The notes below the pieces were generated by a model that saw only the letters and a list, made by a program, of their open reading frames with translations, was not told the origin of the DNA and searched no databases. 64,000 nucleotides of DNA, taken from positions 137,314 to 201,313 of the forward strand of contig JAOTWS010000004.1 in assembly GCA_029862745.1 (NCBI GenBank). Reading direction: 5' to 3'. Positions 1 through 8,514 of this stretch are shown here, piece by piece. Numbering within the stretch: position 1 is the stretch's first letter; each line of letters opens with the position of its first letter. The position numbers were made by a program, and so were the translations under genes. The DNA comes from Nitrosopumilus sp. Its GTDB lineage: Archaea; Thermoproteota; Nitrososphaeria; Nitrososphaerales; Nitrosopumilaceae.

Positions 1-2034
1 TTAGAACTAGGAAATGCAGTCTTTACTGAATTTCAAGGAGAACTAGGAAAGCATACAACACTTGACCAGAGAGTAATTGATATGGGTGCAGGTCTTGAGA
101 GATTTGCATGGATTACAATGGGAACGCCTACTGCATACGATTGTTGCTTTGGTCCAATCAATCAGAAATTATTTAACACAATTGGAATTGATTCAGATTC
201 AGAAGTTTTACGAAGATACTTTACAGAGATTGCCAAAGCACTAGAAAAATTTGAGGATCTAAACGATGTAAGACGTCATGCAATAAAGAAAGCTGGACTA
301 ACAGATGACAAGATAACTAAAATGATCACACCGCTTGAAGGAGTATATCTAATTGCAGATCATCTTAGAACTTTGATATTTGCAATTACTGATGGTGCAT
401 TGCCAAGCAATGTTGGTGGCGGATACAATCTAAGAATGATGTTGCGAAGAATCAATGCAACAATTAGCAAGCTAAATCTCAAACTAGACATTGATGATCT
501 AATTGATACGCATATTGATTATCTCAAGGACACATATCCTGAGCTTGATGAGAAAAGAGAAGATGTCAAGAAAATTCTCAAGATAGAATCACAGAGATAT
601 GAAGAATCCAAAGTCCATATGAAGAAAAAGGCCGAAAAGATTCGTGAAAAAGGTGTACCTAGTGTCGATGATCTCATCACATTGTACGAATCAGATGGAA
701 TCACGCCTGAATATCTCAAGGAGGCCAATGCAATCTCTGAGATTCCATCTTCATTTTACTCCAGACTGTCAGACTTGCATCAATCTGAAAACAAAAAAGC
801 AGTTACAGAATTACCAGTAGACCAACTGCCAGAGACAGATGCTCTGTTTTACAAAGATGATCCAATGGAGTTTGAGGCAAAGGTAATCAAGATTTTTGAT
901 GACAAGGTTGTACTAGACAAGACTTCATTTTATGCAAGAGGTGGAGGGCAAGAGCCAGATCATGGAACCATTGCAGGATTTAATGTAATTAATGTAGACA
1001 AGCATGCACACATTATCGTTCACCAGCTAGAAGGTGGAGTTCCAAAAGAAGGAGATACTGTAAAGTGTGTTGTAAATGCAACAAGGCGTGCAAACATTAC
1101 TAAAAACCATACCAGCACTCACATCATTAACGCATCAGCAAGAGGAGTGTTGGGATCATGGATTTGGCAGCACTCTGCATTCAAAGACGATGATCATGCT
1201 AGACTAGACATCACACACCATTCATCATTGACTGATGAGCAGGTAAAGCAGATTGAAGATGCTGCAAATAGTATGGTAAAACAAAATCTTGAAGTCTCCA
1301 TTGAATACTTTGATAGAGGAGTTGCAGAGCAAAGATACGGATTTAGAATTTACCAGGGAGGAGTAGTTCCAGTAAAGGCAGTAAGAATTGTTTCAATTCA
1401 AGACAAAGACATTGAGGCTTGTGGAGGAACACATGTCAAAAAGACTGGAGATATAGAACTAATCAAGATTACAAAAACTAAACGAATTCAAGACGGCGTT
1501 GTTCGCATAGAGTTTGTCTCAGGCCCAACTGCATTTGAGTACATCAAACAACAAGAGATAGAACTAAAACAAAAAGAGCAAGAGAATGCACAAAAAGAGA
1601 TACTAGCAAAAAGAAGAGAAGAGAATAAACAAAAAGCAAGAGAAAAGATTCCAGTGTTGCTTGAAACAATTTTAGATGATGGAGAATCTGCTACTGCTGG
1701 TAGTGAAATTGATGAAATTATAATCAAAGATAAGCTATGCTTTACTGCAAGTCAACAGTATGATGAGTATTTTCATCAGAACTTTGGCAAAAAACTTGTA
1801 GTCAAGGATCCAAAGACTGCATTTTGTGGAATCTTTGAGTCAGGCCCAACTATTAGAATTATGGTACATGCAGGAGAGCAGTCAGGAGTCAACGCAGGCG
1901 TGATTGCCAAAGAAATATCATCAATTTTAGGTGGTTCAGGTGGGGGGGATGCCAAATTTGCCCAAGGCGGTGGAAAAGACACATCTAAAAAAGACGCTGC
2001 AATAGCCAAAGCAAAATCAATGATTTTAGGATAA
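1..2034 (+). CDS. alaS: Alanyl-tRNA synthetase, archaeal type (5' end cut by window)
   Basis: Charges tRNA-Ala with alanine and edits mischarged Ser/Gly. The reading frame is open from base 1, so the gene starts upstream; the first ATG inside the window (82, in MGAGLERF) is internal. The visible part holds the end of the aminoacylation core, a long helical tRNA-recognition region, and an editing domain with the zinc-type motifs HTSTH (near 1108) and CGGTH (near 1420). A charged coiled region and a Gly-rich C-terminal DHHA1-type domain (GGSGGGDAKFAQGGG) follow. leuS begins a few bases downstream on the same strand, so the two are probably cotranscribed. Identity is secure; only the N-terminal length is unknown. 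Confidence 0.96.
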   Translation, partial: LELGNAVFTEFQGELGKHTTLDQRVIDMGAGLERFAWITMGTPTAYDCCFGPINQKLFNTIGIDSDSEVLRRYFTEIAKALEKFEDLNDVRRHAIKKAGLTDDKITKMITPLEGVYLIADHLRTLIFAITDGALPSNVGGGYNLRMMLRRINATISKLNLKLDIDDLIDTHIDYLKDTYPELDEKREDVKKILKIESQRYEESKVHMKKKAEKIREKGVPSVDDLITLYESDGITPEYLKEANAISEIPSSFYSRLSDLHQSENKKAVTELPVDQLPETDALFYKDDPMEFEAKVIKIFDDKVVLDKTSFYARGGGQEPDHGTIAGFNVINVDKHAHIIVHQLEGGVPKEGDTVKCVVNATRRANITKNHTSTHIINASARGVLGSWIWQHSAFKDDDHARLDITHHSSLTDEQVKQIEDAANSMVKQNLEVSIEYFDRGVAEQRYGFRIYQGGVVPVKAVRIVSIQDKDIEACGGTHVKKTGDIELIKITKTKRIQDGVVRIEFVSGPTAFEYIKQQEIELKQKEQENAQKEILAKRREENKQKAREKIPVLLETILDDGESATAGSEIDEIIIKDKLCFTASQQYDEYFHQNFGKKLVVKDPKTAFCGIFESGPTIRIMVHAGEQSGVNAGVIAKEISSILGGSGGGDAKFAQGGGKDTSKKDAAIAKAKSMILG

Positions 2035-2046
2035 CAAGTGAGATTT

Positions 2047-4923
2047 ATGACAATTAATTGGAATGAGATTGAAAAAAAATGGAGGAGAAAATGGGATGAA
2101 ACCAAGGACTTTGATACAAATCCTAATGATAACAAGGATAAAAAATTCATAACAGTTGCATATCCATATCCCAACTCACCGCAGCATATTGGACATGGTA
2201 GGACATATACACTAGCTGATGTTCATTCAAGATTTTACAGAATGCAAGGATACAATGTATTGTTCCCAATGGGATTCCATTATACAGGAACGCCAGTACT
2301 TGGCATGGCAAAGAGAATTCAATCTCAAGAAAAGGAAATTTTAGATGGATTAAGAAACATCTACCACGTTCCAGAAGAGGACATCAAAACATTTGTAGAG
2401 CCAATAAAAATTGCAGACTATTTTCATGAAGAGATAAAATCTGGCATGATCGAGATGGGGTACTCCATTGATTGGCGTAGAGAGTTTACAACAATAGTTC
2501 CAGGCTATCAAAAGTTTATCGAGTGGCAAATAACTACTCTAAAAGAAAATGGCAAGATAATTCAAGGATCACATCCAGTTGGATGGTGTCCACGTGATCA
2601 AAACCCAGTATCACAACATGATACAATGGGTGATGTAGAGCCAAAGATTGATGATAAAAACTATCTAGTCAAATTCAAGTTAGATGATGATTACATATTT
2701 CCAATTACAACACTCCGACCTGAAACAATTTTTGGAATAACTAATCTCTGGGTCAACCCAAATACCACATACAAAAAGATCAGAGCAGACAATGAAAGAT
2801 GGATAGTATCACAAGAGTGCGCAAAGAAACTAGAGTTCTTTGAAAAAGAGATTTCAATTGAAGGAGACATTGCAGGAAGTGAGTTAGTTGGCAAATATGC
2901 AATTGCATTACATAATGAATCAAAAATCCCAATACTTGAGGCAGACTTTGTAGAGCCAGGTGTGGGAACAGGTTTGGTAATGTCAGTTCCAGCTCATGCA
3001 CCAAAAGACTATCAGGCATTAATGGATCTAAAGGCCAAAAATCATGAACTAGCCTTAAAAATTGAGCCTATTCCAATCATAACTACAGAAGGGTATGGCA
3101 AAATTCCAGCAAAAGATGTCTGTGAGAGACTGGGTGTAACTGATCAATCCGATAAAAAACTAGAAGAGGCAACAAATGAGCTATACCTCAAAGAGTTTAC
3201 CAGCGGAAAATTAAATGACAGATGTGGGAATTTCCAAGGCATCAAAGTAGAGTTTGGACGAGATAAGGTAAGAGAATGGTTGCAAGAAAATAATCATCTA
3301 GAAAAATTCCCAGTACTTGAGAACGGTCCGGTAAGATGTCGTTGTGGAACTGAGTGTGTTGTAAAGATACTATCAAATCAATGGTTCTTAAACTACGGAG
3401 ATGAAGAGTGGAAAGAAAAAGCAAGAGATTGTTTTGATGAGATGAACATTCTTCCTGGCAAAATCAAAACAGAGTTCAAAGATGTCATCAACTGGTTACA
3501 TGAGCGAGCATGTGCAAGACAGCAGGGACTAGGAACAAAACTTCCATGGGACAAAGATTGGATAGTAGAGAGTCTATCAGATAGTGTCATCTATATGGCA
3601 TATTACACTATTTCACGATTTGTCAATGAAGGAGTAGCAAGTCCTGATAATCTCACCAAAGAATTCTTTGACTATATCTTTTTAGACAAAGGAGACATTG
3701 ACTTGGCTATTCAGACTTCAAAGTTATCAAAAGATGTAATTGAGATGATCAAAAAAGAGTTTCAATATTTCTATCCAGTTGACTCTCGCCATTCAGGCAG
3801 AGATCTGGTTCAGAATCACTTGTCATTTTTTGTATTAAATCATGTTGCAATATTTGATAAAAAATACTGGCCAAAAGAAATTGTAGTAAATGGCTCTGTA
3901 ATGATGGATGGTGCTAAAATGTCAAAGAGCATGGGAAATATCATTCCACTTCGAGCAGCAATAAAAGATCACGGCGCAGATCCAATTAGACTGGCAATAA
4001 TATCATCAGCTGAGCTATTACAAGATGCTGATTTTAACATGGAGTCAGTCTTGGGTATTCAAAACAAGCTAGAGTCACTTCTTGAGGAATGCTCCAAGGT
4101 AAAAACAGGAGAAATTAACAATTTAGAGGCAGAAGACAGATGGATTTTATCAAAAACTCAGAGTCTGATATCTCAGGTGACTGATGCAATTGAGAAGATG
4201 AGGCTGCGTGAGGCTTTGCATGATATTTTATTTTCATTTGAATCAGACCTAAGTTGGTATCACAAAAGAGTAGAGGCAAAGAAAAGAGAAAACATTTCAG
4301 GAATTTTGCACAAGATAAATTCTATACGAGTTTCAATGTTGTCTCCGTTTGCACCACACATAGCAGAAGAAATGTGGCAAGAACTCGGATACACCAATCT
4401 AGTATCAAAATCATATTGGCCCAAATATTCCAAAGAAAGTGTTGATGCCGTATCGATTCAATCCGAAGAGTTGCTTGAATCAACAATTAATGATATTGCA
4501 AATATTCTCAAAGTAACAAAAATCACTCCACAAAAAATTGTAATCTATGTTAATTCAGACAAATTCAAATTAACAGTGTATCGCAAGATACTAGGAATTA
4601 TGGTAGGGGGTCAAAACAACATGGGAGTTGTAATGAAAGAGTTGATAGCAGATCCTCAAACTAGTGATGCCAAAAAGATGCCAGAGTATGTACAAAAAGT
4701 AATCAAAGATTTACACTCAGAGTCAGAAGTAATCAAAGAGATGAAACTAGAATCAAAGGATTTTGATGAAAAAGATTTCTTATATAAGGAATTAAAATCC
4801 ATAGGCAAAAAAGAGTTTGGAGTAGAAATAAAGGTGTATTCAGAATCAGATAGCGACATTTACGATCCTAAAGGAAAGGCAAGACATGCAAGACCATTCA
4901 AGCCTGCAATTTTGATAGAGTAA
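2047..4923 (+). CDS. leuS: Leucyl-tRNA synthetase
   Basis: Attaches leucine to tRNA-Leu in the cytoplasm. Class I signature PQHIGHG lies near residue 48, the CP1 editing insertion is in the middle (TTLRPETIFG), and the KMSKS loop (AKMSKSMGN) is near residue 624. About 958 residues is normal for archaeal LeuRS. The frame could open at GTG 2038, but ATG 2047 (MTINWNEIEKKW) matches how this family starts, so I use it. It follows alaS by 12 bases with no room for a separate promoter, implying a two-synthetase operon. The tRNA-Leu(GAG) gene at 52561 encodes one of its substrates. Confidence 0.95.
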   Translation: MTINWNEIEKKWRRKWDETKDFDTNPNDNKDKKFITVAYPYPNSPQHIGHGRTYTLADVHSRFYRMQGYNVLFPMGFHYTGTPVLGMAKRIQSQEKEILDGLRNIYHVPEEDIKTFVEPIKIADYFHEEIKSGMIEMGYSIDWRREFTTIVPGYQKFIEWQITTLKENGKIIQGSHPVGWCPRDQNPVSQHDTMGDVEPKIDDKNYLVKFKLDDDYIFPITTLRPETIFGITNLWVNPNTTYKKIRADNERWIVSQECAKKLEFFEKEISIEGDIAGSELVGKYAIALHNESKIPILEADFVEPGVGTGLVMSVPAHAPKDYQALMDLKAKNHELALKIEPIPIITTEGYGKIPAKDVCERLGVTDQSDKKLEEATNELYLKEFTSGKLNDRCGNFQGIKVEFGRDKVREWLQENNHLEKFPVLENGPVRCRCGTECVVKILSNQWFLNYGDEEWKEKARDCFDEMNILPGKIKTEFKDVINWLHERACARQQGLGTKLPWDKDWIVESLSDSVIYMAYYTISRFVNEGVASPDNLTKEFFDYIFLDKGDIDLAIQTSKLSKDVIEMIKKEFQYFYPVDSRHSGRDLVQNHLSFFVLNHVAIFDKKYWPKEIVVNGSVMMDGAKMSKSMGNIIPLRAAIKDHGADPIRLAIISSAELLQDADFNMESVLGIQNKLESLLEECSKVKTGEINNLEAEDRWILSKTQSLISQVTDAIEKMRLREALHDILFSFESDLSWYHKRVEAKKRENISGILHKINSIRVSMLSPFAPHIAEEMWQELGYTNLVSKSYWPKYSKESVDAVSIQSEELLESTINDIANILKVTKITPQKIVIYVNSDKFKLTVYRKILGIMVGGQNNMGVVMKELIADPQTSDAKKMPEYVQKVIKDLHSESEVIKEMKLESKDFDEKDFLYKELKSIGKKEFGVEIKVYSESDSDIYDPKGKARHARPFKPAILIE

Positions 4924-5072
4924 TTATCAAGACATCAAAGAAGAAGAAGATTAGAGAATTTTTTTGCAATCAACAAAATCTAATGATGATATGTACCATA
5001 AGGAAATCCTCAGATTAAAGAGATCTCAATTAGAAATTAAAAAAATATGTTTTAAAAAAGAATAAAGTTAAA

Positions 5073-5080
5073 CTTAATAC
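5073..5080 (+). promoter_or_regulatory. TATA-like box of the small AsnC-type gene
   Basis: CTTAATAC is centred about 26 bp before ATG 5102, the spacing expected between an archaeal TATA box and the start site of a leaderless mRNA. Confidence 0.5.
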
Positions 5081-5101
5081 ATAAAATCACACATATCTTA
5101 T

Positions 5102-5332
5102 ATGAATACAGCATTTGTTTTAGTTAATTGTGATATGGGATATGAGATGCAGACAGTCAAGAGACTCAAAGAGTTATGTGATGAAGTACAGGGAACCTAT
5201 GGACTGTATGATTTTATCTGTAAATTAAAGTATGACAGTATAGAATCTTTTGAACAAACTTTACAAAACATCAGACGTCTTCAAAACATTACACATACAA
5301 TTACCATACATACAATTCCAGAACAATCATAG
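5102..5332 (+). CDS. Stand-alone Lrp/AsnC ligand-binding (RAM) domain protein
   Basis: A 76-residue protein made only of the alpha-beta effector-binding domain of Lrp/AsnC regulators, without the N-terminal helix-turn-helix. The pattern AFVLVNCDMGYE ... V.GTYGLYDFICK ... IRRLQNITHT is the usual fold signature (beta strand, helix, G-x-YD strand, helix, final strand). In archaea such proteins assemble as oligomers that bind amino acids and may partner with full-length Lrp proteins; that role is family knowledge. A TATA box at 5073 supports the ATG start. It has a broken paralogue at 6056-6295. Confidence 0.85.
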   Translation: MNTAFVLVNCDMGYEMQTVKRLKELCDEVQGTYGLYDFICKLKYDSIESFEQTLQNIRRLQNITHTITIHTIPEQS

Positions 5333-5520
5333 AATAAGAAGAAGAAGGAATAATTGTTGTAATATTTTTCAAAGATATTATTATTAAAAAATACATATTC
5401 AGAATATAGATATTTTTTTCCTAAAGTCATTTCATAGCAAACAATTCAACAAGACGAATCTTTTGCAGTAACACAGGGCAAGTACTACACATATTGGAGT
5501 TTCATCTGAAATTCACATCA
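5333..5520. other. AT-rich gap with no recognised gene
   Basis: The bases after the small AsnC-type gene are AT-rich, with stops in all frames and no RNA gene that I can recognise. It leads into the remnant at 5521-5630. Confidence 0.5.
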
Positions 5521-5630
5521 TCATTCAAGGGTTTCAGGATGTCCTTTTCCACGAAGTCCAAATAATACTACTGCCAGAGTAATTCATACCCCATTACAGA
5601 ACCATATGCTGCAAGTCCAGCTTCTGCCAT
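5521..5630 (-). pseudogene. Frameshifted remnant of a small membrane protein
   Basis: Read on the minus strand from ATG 5630 the frame gives MAEAGLAAYGSVMG, then hits a stop. The adjacent frame continues with ITLAVVLFGLRGKGHPETLE and stops at 5521. Joined, these make one hydrophobic segment followed by a basic C-terminus, as in a small single-span membrane protein. A shift of one or two bases near 5578 would explain the break. I do not recognise the family. The junction is visible in the sequence; that it was once a gene is inference. Confidence 0.4.
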
Positions 5631-5729
5631 GAACTGCTTTACACAGAATTAACAATAAACATGACGGTATCAAAATAAAAAACTTGTTTGATTTAATGTT
5701 ACAAAATCTGACAAGTTTTCATTATTGTA

Positions 5730-5933
5730 TTGCTCTACTTTATTGAGGATATAACCAATACTAGTTTTAGATTGAACATATACGATACAAGATCAATTTC
5801 ATGTGTAGGCTGTGGAAAAGCAATTGGTGAAGTTGATTATGATGCAGAGATCATTCGTCCAAAGTGTGGTCAGTGCTCAAATCCTACTCCTGATATCAAA
5901 GATAAAATGCCTTATTTGATCTCTCACCAGTAG
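5730..5933 (+). CDS. Small zinc-ribbon protein (possibly truncated)
   Basis: 67 residues with two cysteine knuckles, CVGC and CGQC, about 22 residues apart, typical of a zinc ribbon. The only start in frame is TTG 5730; no ATG is available, so the N-terminus is uncertain and the gene may be a fragment. The first 20 residues show no motif. It lies between two decayed genes, which lowers trust that it is functional. Function unknown; zinc binding is inferred from the cysteines alone. Confidence 0.45.
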   Translation: MLYFIEDITNTSFRLNIYDTRSISCVGCGKAIGEVDYDAEIIRPKCGQCSNPTPDIKDKMPYLISHQ

Positions 5934-6027
5934 CAAAATTGCCTTAATGCCACACAAATAAACAATTTTCAAGTGTTTGTTTTTCTAATCAATAATCAAA
6001 TAATTTTTAAGTTATTCTATCATTTAC

Positions 6028-6034
6028 TTAAATA
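6028..6034 (+). promoter_or_regulatory. TATA-like box of the broken AsnC-type gene
   Basis: TTAAATA sits about 25 bp before ATG 6056. The promoter looks intact although the gene behind it carries a stop. Confidence 0.45.
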
Positions 6035-6055
6035 TTTTTTTGATATATCTGCTTC

Positions 6056-6295
6056 ATGGAAACAGCTTATGTTTTACTAAATTGTGATCTTGGTTCTGAA
6101 GTAGATGTTGTAGAAGGGCTAAAACAAATTGATTCAGTCAAGGAGATCCATGAAACATTTGGCGCATATGACATAATTGCAAAGATACAGAATTCAGAAA
6201 AAGATAAGATTAGAGAAACTATTATTTGAAATGTAAGAAAACTTGAACATGTTCGCTCAACTCTTACTTTGATGGGAATTCAGGGGCAAAATTAG
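6056..6295 (+). pseudogene. Lrp/AsnC ligand-binding domain protein broken by in-frame TGA
   Basis: From ATG 6056 the translation METAYVLLNCDLGSE ... ETFGAYDIIAK is a clear paralogue of the protein at 5102. An in-frame TGA at 6227-6229 interrupts it after residue 57. The same frame then continues with NVRKLEHVRSTLTLMGIQ and ends at TAG 6293-6295, giving the family's normal length of about 79. A single change (TGG to TGA, or CGA to TGA) would account for it. The sequence on both sides of the stop is well conserved, so the loss looks recent, or it could be a base-calling error. Confidence 0.8.
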
Positions 6296-6445
6296 AAGTA
6301 CTACTATTACCACGTTAATTGAGATCTTCTTCTTTTTTGAGACATCTAGCATTTAATTACAATACATTTTCTTCAAATATTTTACAAATTCTTCTGAGAT
6401 ATCATTGCACTTGCAATTACTTGATGGAAATAATTATTGTGGTAT

Positions 6446-7021
6446 ATTCTGAAAAACAACAAAAAAAACTTCAGATCTTATTACACAGATATCCGAAATT
6501 CAAACTGATCAATGGGAATATGAGATAGGAAAACAGAATTGGACTTATAGAGAAATAGAATTAGGCTTGCTTGAAACCTACACCAAAATAACAAATTCTA
6601 TTGAATTAATAACAAAAATCAAAGAATAATTAGTAAAATTAAAAGATGAAAAAATATTCCTCAAGATTTTGACCAAATTAATTCTAATATAGATGAATTC
6701 ATCAACAACATACAAACAATTAGGAATTTTTCAGATCGATGTTCTCAGCTTTTCGAACGATTTGGAAATATATTGGACATAGAAATACAAAACAAAGTCA
6801 AAAATTATTTGATGAATTTGAATTAGATGTAGTTGATCATAACATTGAGAATATACAAAAATCAACCAAAACATAACTGGAAATGTAGAAAAAACAATAG
6901 AAAATATTGAAGAAAAATGGAAAAAAGTATTATCTATTAATCATCCCGACTCAAGGAACTTAGAATCTTGACTGACGAGGAGTTTGTCAAGAAAAAGAAG
7001 AAAATGCTGGGCAGAATTTGA
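6446..7021 (+). pseudogene. Decayed coiled-coil protein gene with SHOCT-like tail
   Basis: Several consecutive pieces in shifting frames read like one charged helical protein. One frame gives TSDLITQISEIQTDQW ... ITKIKE and stops at 6627. The next gives IPQDFDQINSNIDEF ... FERFGNILDIEIQNK and stops at 6824, and a further frame gives LFDEFELDVVDHNIENI. The end, 6947-7021, reads RLKELRILTDEEFVKKKKKM and stops; this matches the short C-terminal oligomerisation motif known as SHOCT (L-x-x-L ... I-T-D-E-E-F-x-x-K-K). Each stop is visible. Grouping the pieces as one dead gene is my inference; its left end is approximate. Confidence 0.5.
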
Positions 7022-7026
7022 TTTAA

Positions 7027-7329
7027 ATGTCAAAGAATCTGATAATTTCTGCACTATCTATTATAATTGTAATCTTGGTTGGGATTTTAATAATTACAAA
7101 TTACAATTGGTTCTCACAAGAATGGTTGATTGGATTAGGTATTATAATGGCAAGTATGGCAAGAGGCTGGCATCTTGGCATATTTCAAGATAAGAAGATG
7201 ATTTCATCTCATTATTTTACAATCAATACAGGAATCTTCGATGTGTGGAGTATGTGGTTTGCAACACTTCCCAAATATGGTTCATCAGATGAACCAGCAC
7301 CCTTTGAACCAATTACAATTAGATCATAG
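7027..7329 (+). CDS. Possible small membrane protein running into uspA antisense
   Basis: Starts at ATG 7027, six bases after the dead coiled-coil gene, with a strong hydrophobic segment (IISALSIIIVILVGILIITN) and a second one (WLIGLGIIMASMA). From about 7212 the frame overlaps the 3' end of uspA on the other strand by 118 bases, and that part is probably only a shadow of uspA. Either the true stop has been lost or the ORF is a remnant. The N-terminal membrane spans look genuine; the C-terminus does not. Confidence 0.3.
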   Translation: MSKNLIISALSIIIVILVGILIITNYNWFSQEWLIGLGIIMASMARGWHLGIFQDKKMISSHYFTINTGIFDVWSMWFATLPKYGSSDEPAPFEPITIRS

Positions 7330-7640
7330 TTCCATCTGTTTGCAAAGTTAAGAATATCTTTTTTGGCAGAACCATGAATTATCTCACTATTCATGTCTGT
7401 GCCGTTTTTGGCAGCAGTATTTTTTGCCTTTTCTAAAAACGTATCAATTTGCTTTCTTTTAAAAGAATCCAGATCCTCGATGGTATCAAATCCATATCTT
7501 GATGGCTTTTGACTGATATACAGTCCTGTTAGTGTCGCATCACATTGTCTTGCAAAATAGATTGCCTTTTCCAATCCCCTAAAGGAGTTTTGCGAGCCAT
7601 CAAGTGGAACTAGTATTTTTTTGATCTCGTAGGATTGCAT
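7212..7640 (-). CDS. UspA-family universal stress protein
   Basis: 142 residues, one Usp domain. The N-terminal strand KKILVPLDGS and the nucleotide-binding motif G-x2-G-x9-G-S (G111, G114, G124, S125) are present, indicating the ATP-binding subclass. Such proteins act in the cytoplasm in stress tolerance; the exact role is not known for this lineage. It stands alone on the minus strand downstream of the mscS/DUF432 pair with a 55-base gap, so it may be cotranscribed with them. Confidence 0.9.
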   Translation of the reverse strand: MQSYEIKKILVPLDGSQNSFRGLEKAIYFARQCDATLTGLYISQKPSRYGFDTIEDLDSFKRKQIDTFLEKAKNTAAKNGTDMNSEIIHGSAKKDILNFANRWNYDLIVIGSKGAGSSDEPYLGSVANHILHTSKIPVLIVK

Positions 7641-7695
7641 CTTTTTTCACATGTTCTTAATTGTTAATTAACCAATTGAAAAATCATGCCTGTCA

Positions 7696-8514
7696 CTATT
7701 CATTTGAACTACCCTTCCACACTACCCTTTGCGGGAATGGAATCTCAATTCCTGCATCATCTAAAGCGTTTTTGATAACTTTGAGTAAATTGGGCATTAC
7801 TTCTGCTAGATCATCACGAGGATGCCATACACGAACCAATATGTTGACACTGTTATCTCCAAGTTCTGAGATCCAAAACTCAGGAGCAGGCTCCATGAGA
7901 GAATATACTACATTTTTCTCAATTGCATTTTTTATGGTTTTAATGGCATTATCCACATTTTCACCATATCCTATTCCCACTGACACCTCACTTCTTCTTA
8001 CCTCAGAAAGTGAGAATGTTCTGAGATTAGATGTAAACATTTTTTCATTAGGAATCCTAACAACAGTACCATCAAATTGTTGAATCTTTGATGAAAATGT
8101 ATTAATCTCAATTAACCTCCCAATAACATTTACATCTACAACCTCAACATTTTCACCCTGTCTAACAGGTTTCTCAATGAGCATAAACACACCAGAAATC
8201 ATATTGGATACAACTGATTGAGCAGCAAATCCAATCACAATTCCTAAGAATCCTGCACCAACTACTAATGCGCCAACATCTATTCCTTGACTTGCAGTTG
8301 CAGCAAGCAAGAAAATTATGATTATTCCATAATAGATTAGTTTGTCAAAGGTCTTTACTGTATCAACTGGCAAATTAGGTGCAAATTTTTTCTTAAATAT
8401 CATACGAACTATTTTGGCAACTATGACACCTGCAAATACAATAATTCCAGTAACAAGTAAACTCCAAATTGAGATTCCTTCAATTATTTGAGTGTCTAAA
8501 ATTTCAAAGACCAT
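7696..8514 (-). CDS. mscS: MscS-type mechanosensitive ion channel
   Basis: 272 residues. Three predicted membrane spans lie near residues 15-37, 60-80 and 84-105. The third is the Gly/Ala-rich pore helix (ALVVGAGFLGIVIGFAAQSV), followed by the beta domain starting at EKPVRQGENVEV. The cytoplasmic alpha-beta domain ends the protein. The family opens under membrane tension to release solutes on osmotic downshock. Its ATG overlaps the stop codon of the DUF432 gene by one base, implying cotranslation and a shared task. Confidence 0.92.
   Translation of the reverse strand: MVFEILDTQIIEGISIWSLLVTGIIVFAGVIVAKIVRMIFKKKFAPNLPVDTVKTFDKLIYYGIIIIFLLAATASQGIDVGALVVGAGFLGIVIGFAAQSVVSNMISGVFMLIEKPVRQGENVEVVDVNVIGRLIEINTFSSKIQQFDGTVVRIPNEKMFTSNLRTFSLSEVRRSEVSVGIGYGENVDNAIKTIKNAIEKNVVYSLMEPAPEFWISELGDNSVNILVRVWHPRDDLAEVMPNLLKVIKNALDDAGIEIPFPQRVVWKGSSNE

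Noticed and set aside
4981-5016. ATGATGA resembling a C box after leuS
   Set aside because: No matching D (CTGA) box at the right distance on this strand.
6227-6229. TGA read as selenocysteine
   Set aside because: The site is Trp or Arg in paralogues, no SECIS-like hairpin was seen, and selenoproteins are not expected in this group.
6319-6528. 69-residue plus-strand ORF
   Set aside because: No coherent composition; it overlaps, in another frame, the better coiled-coil remnant reading starting near 6446.
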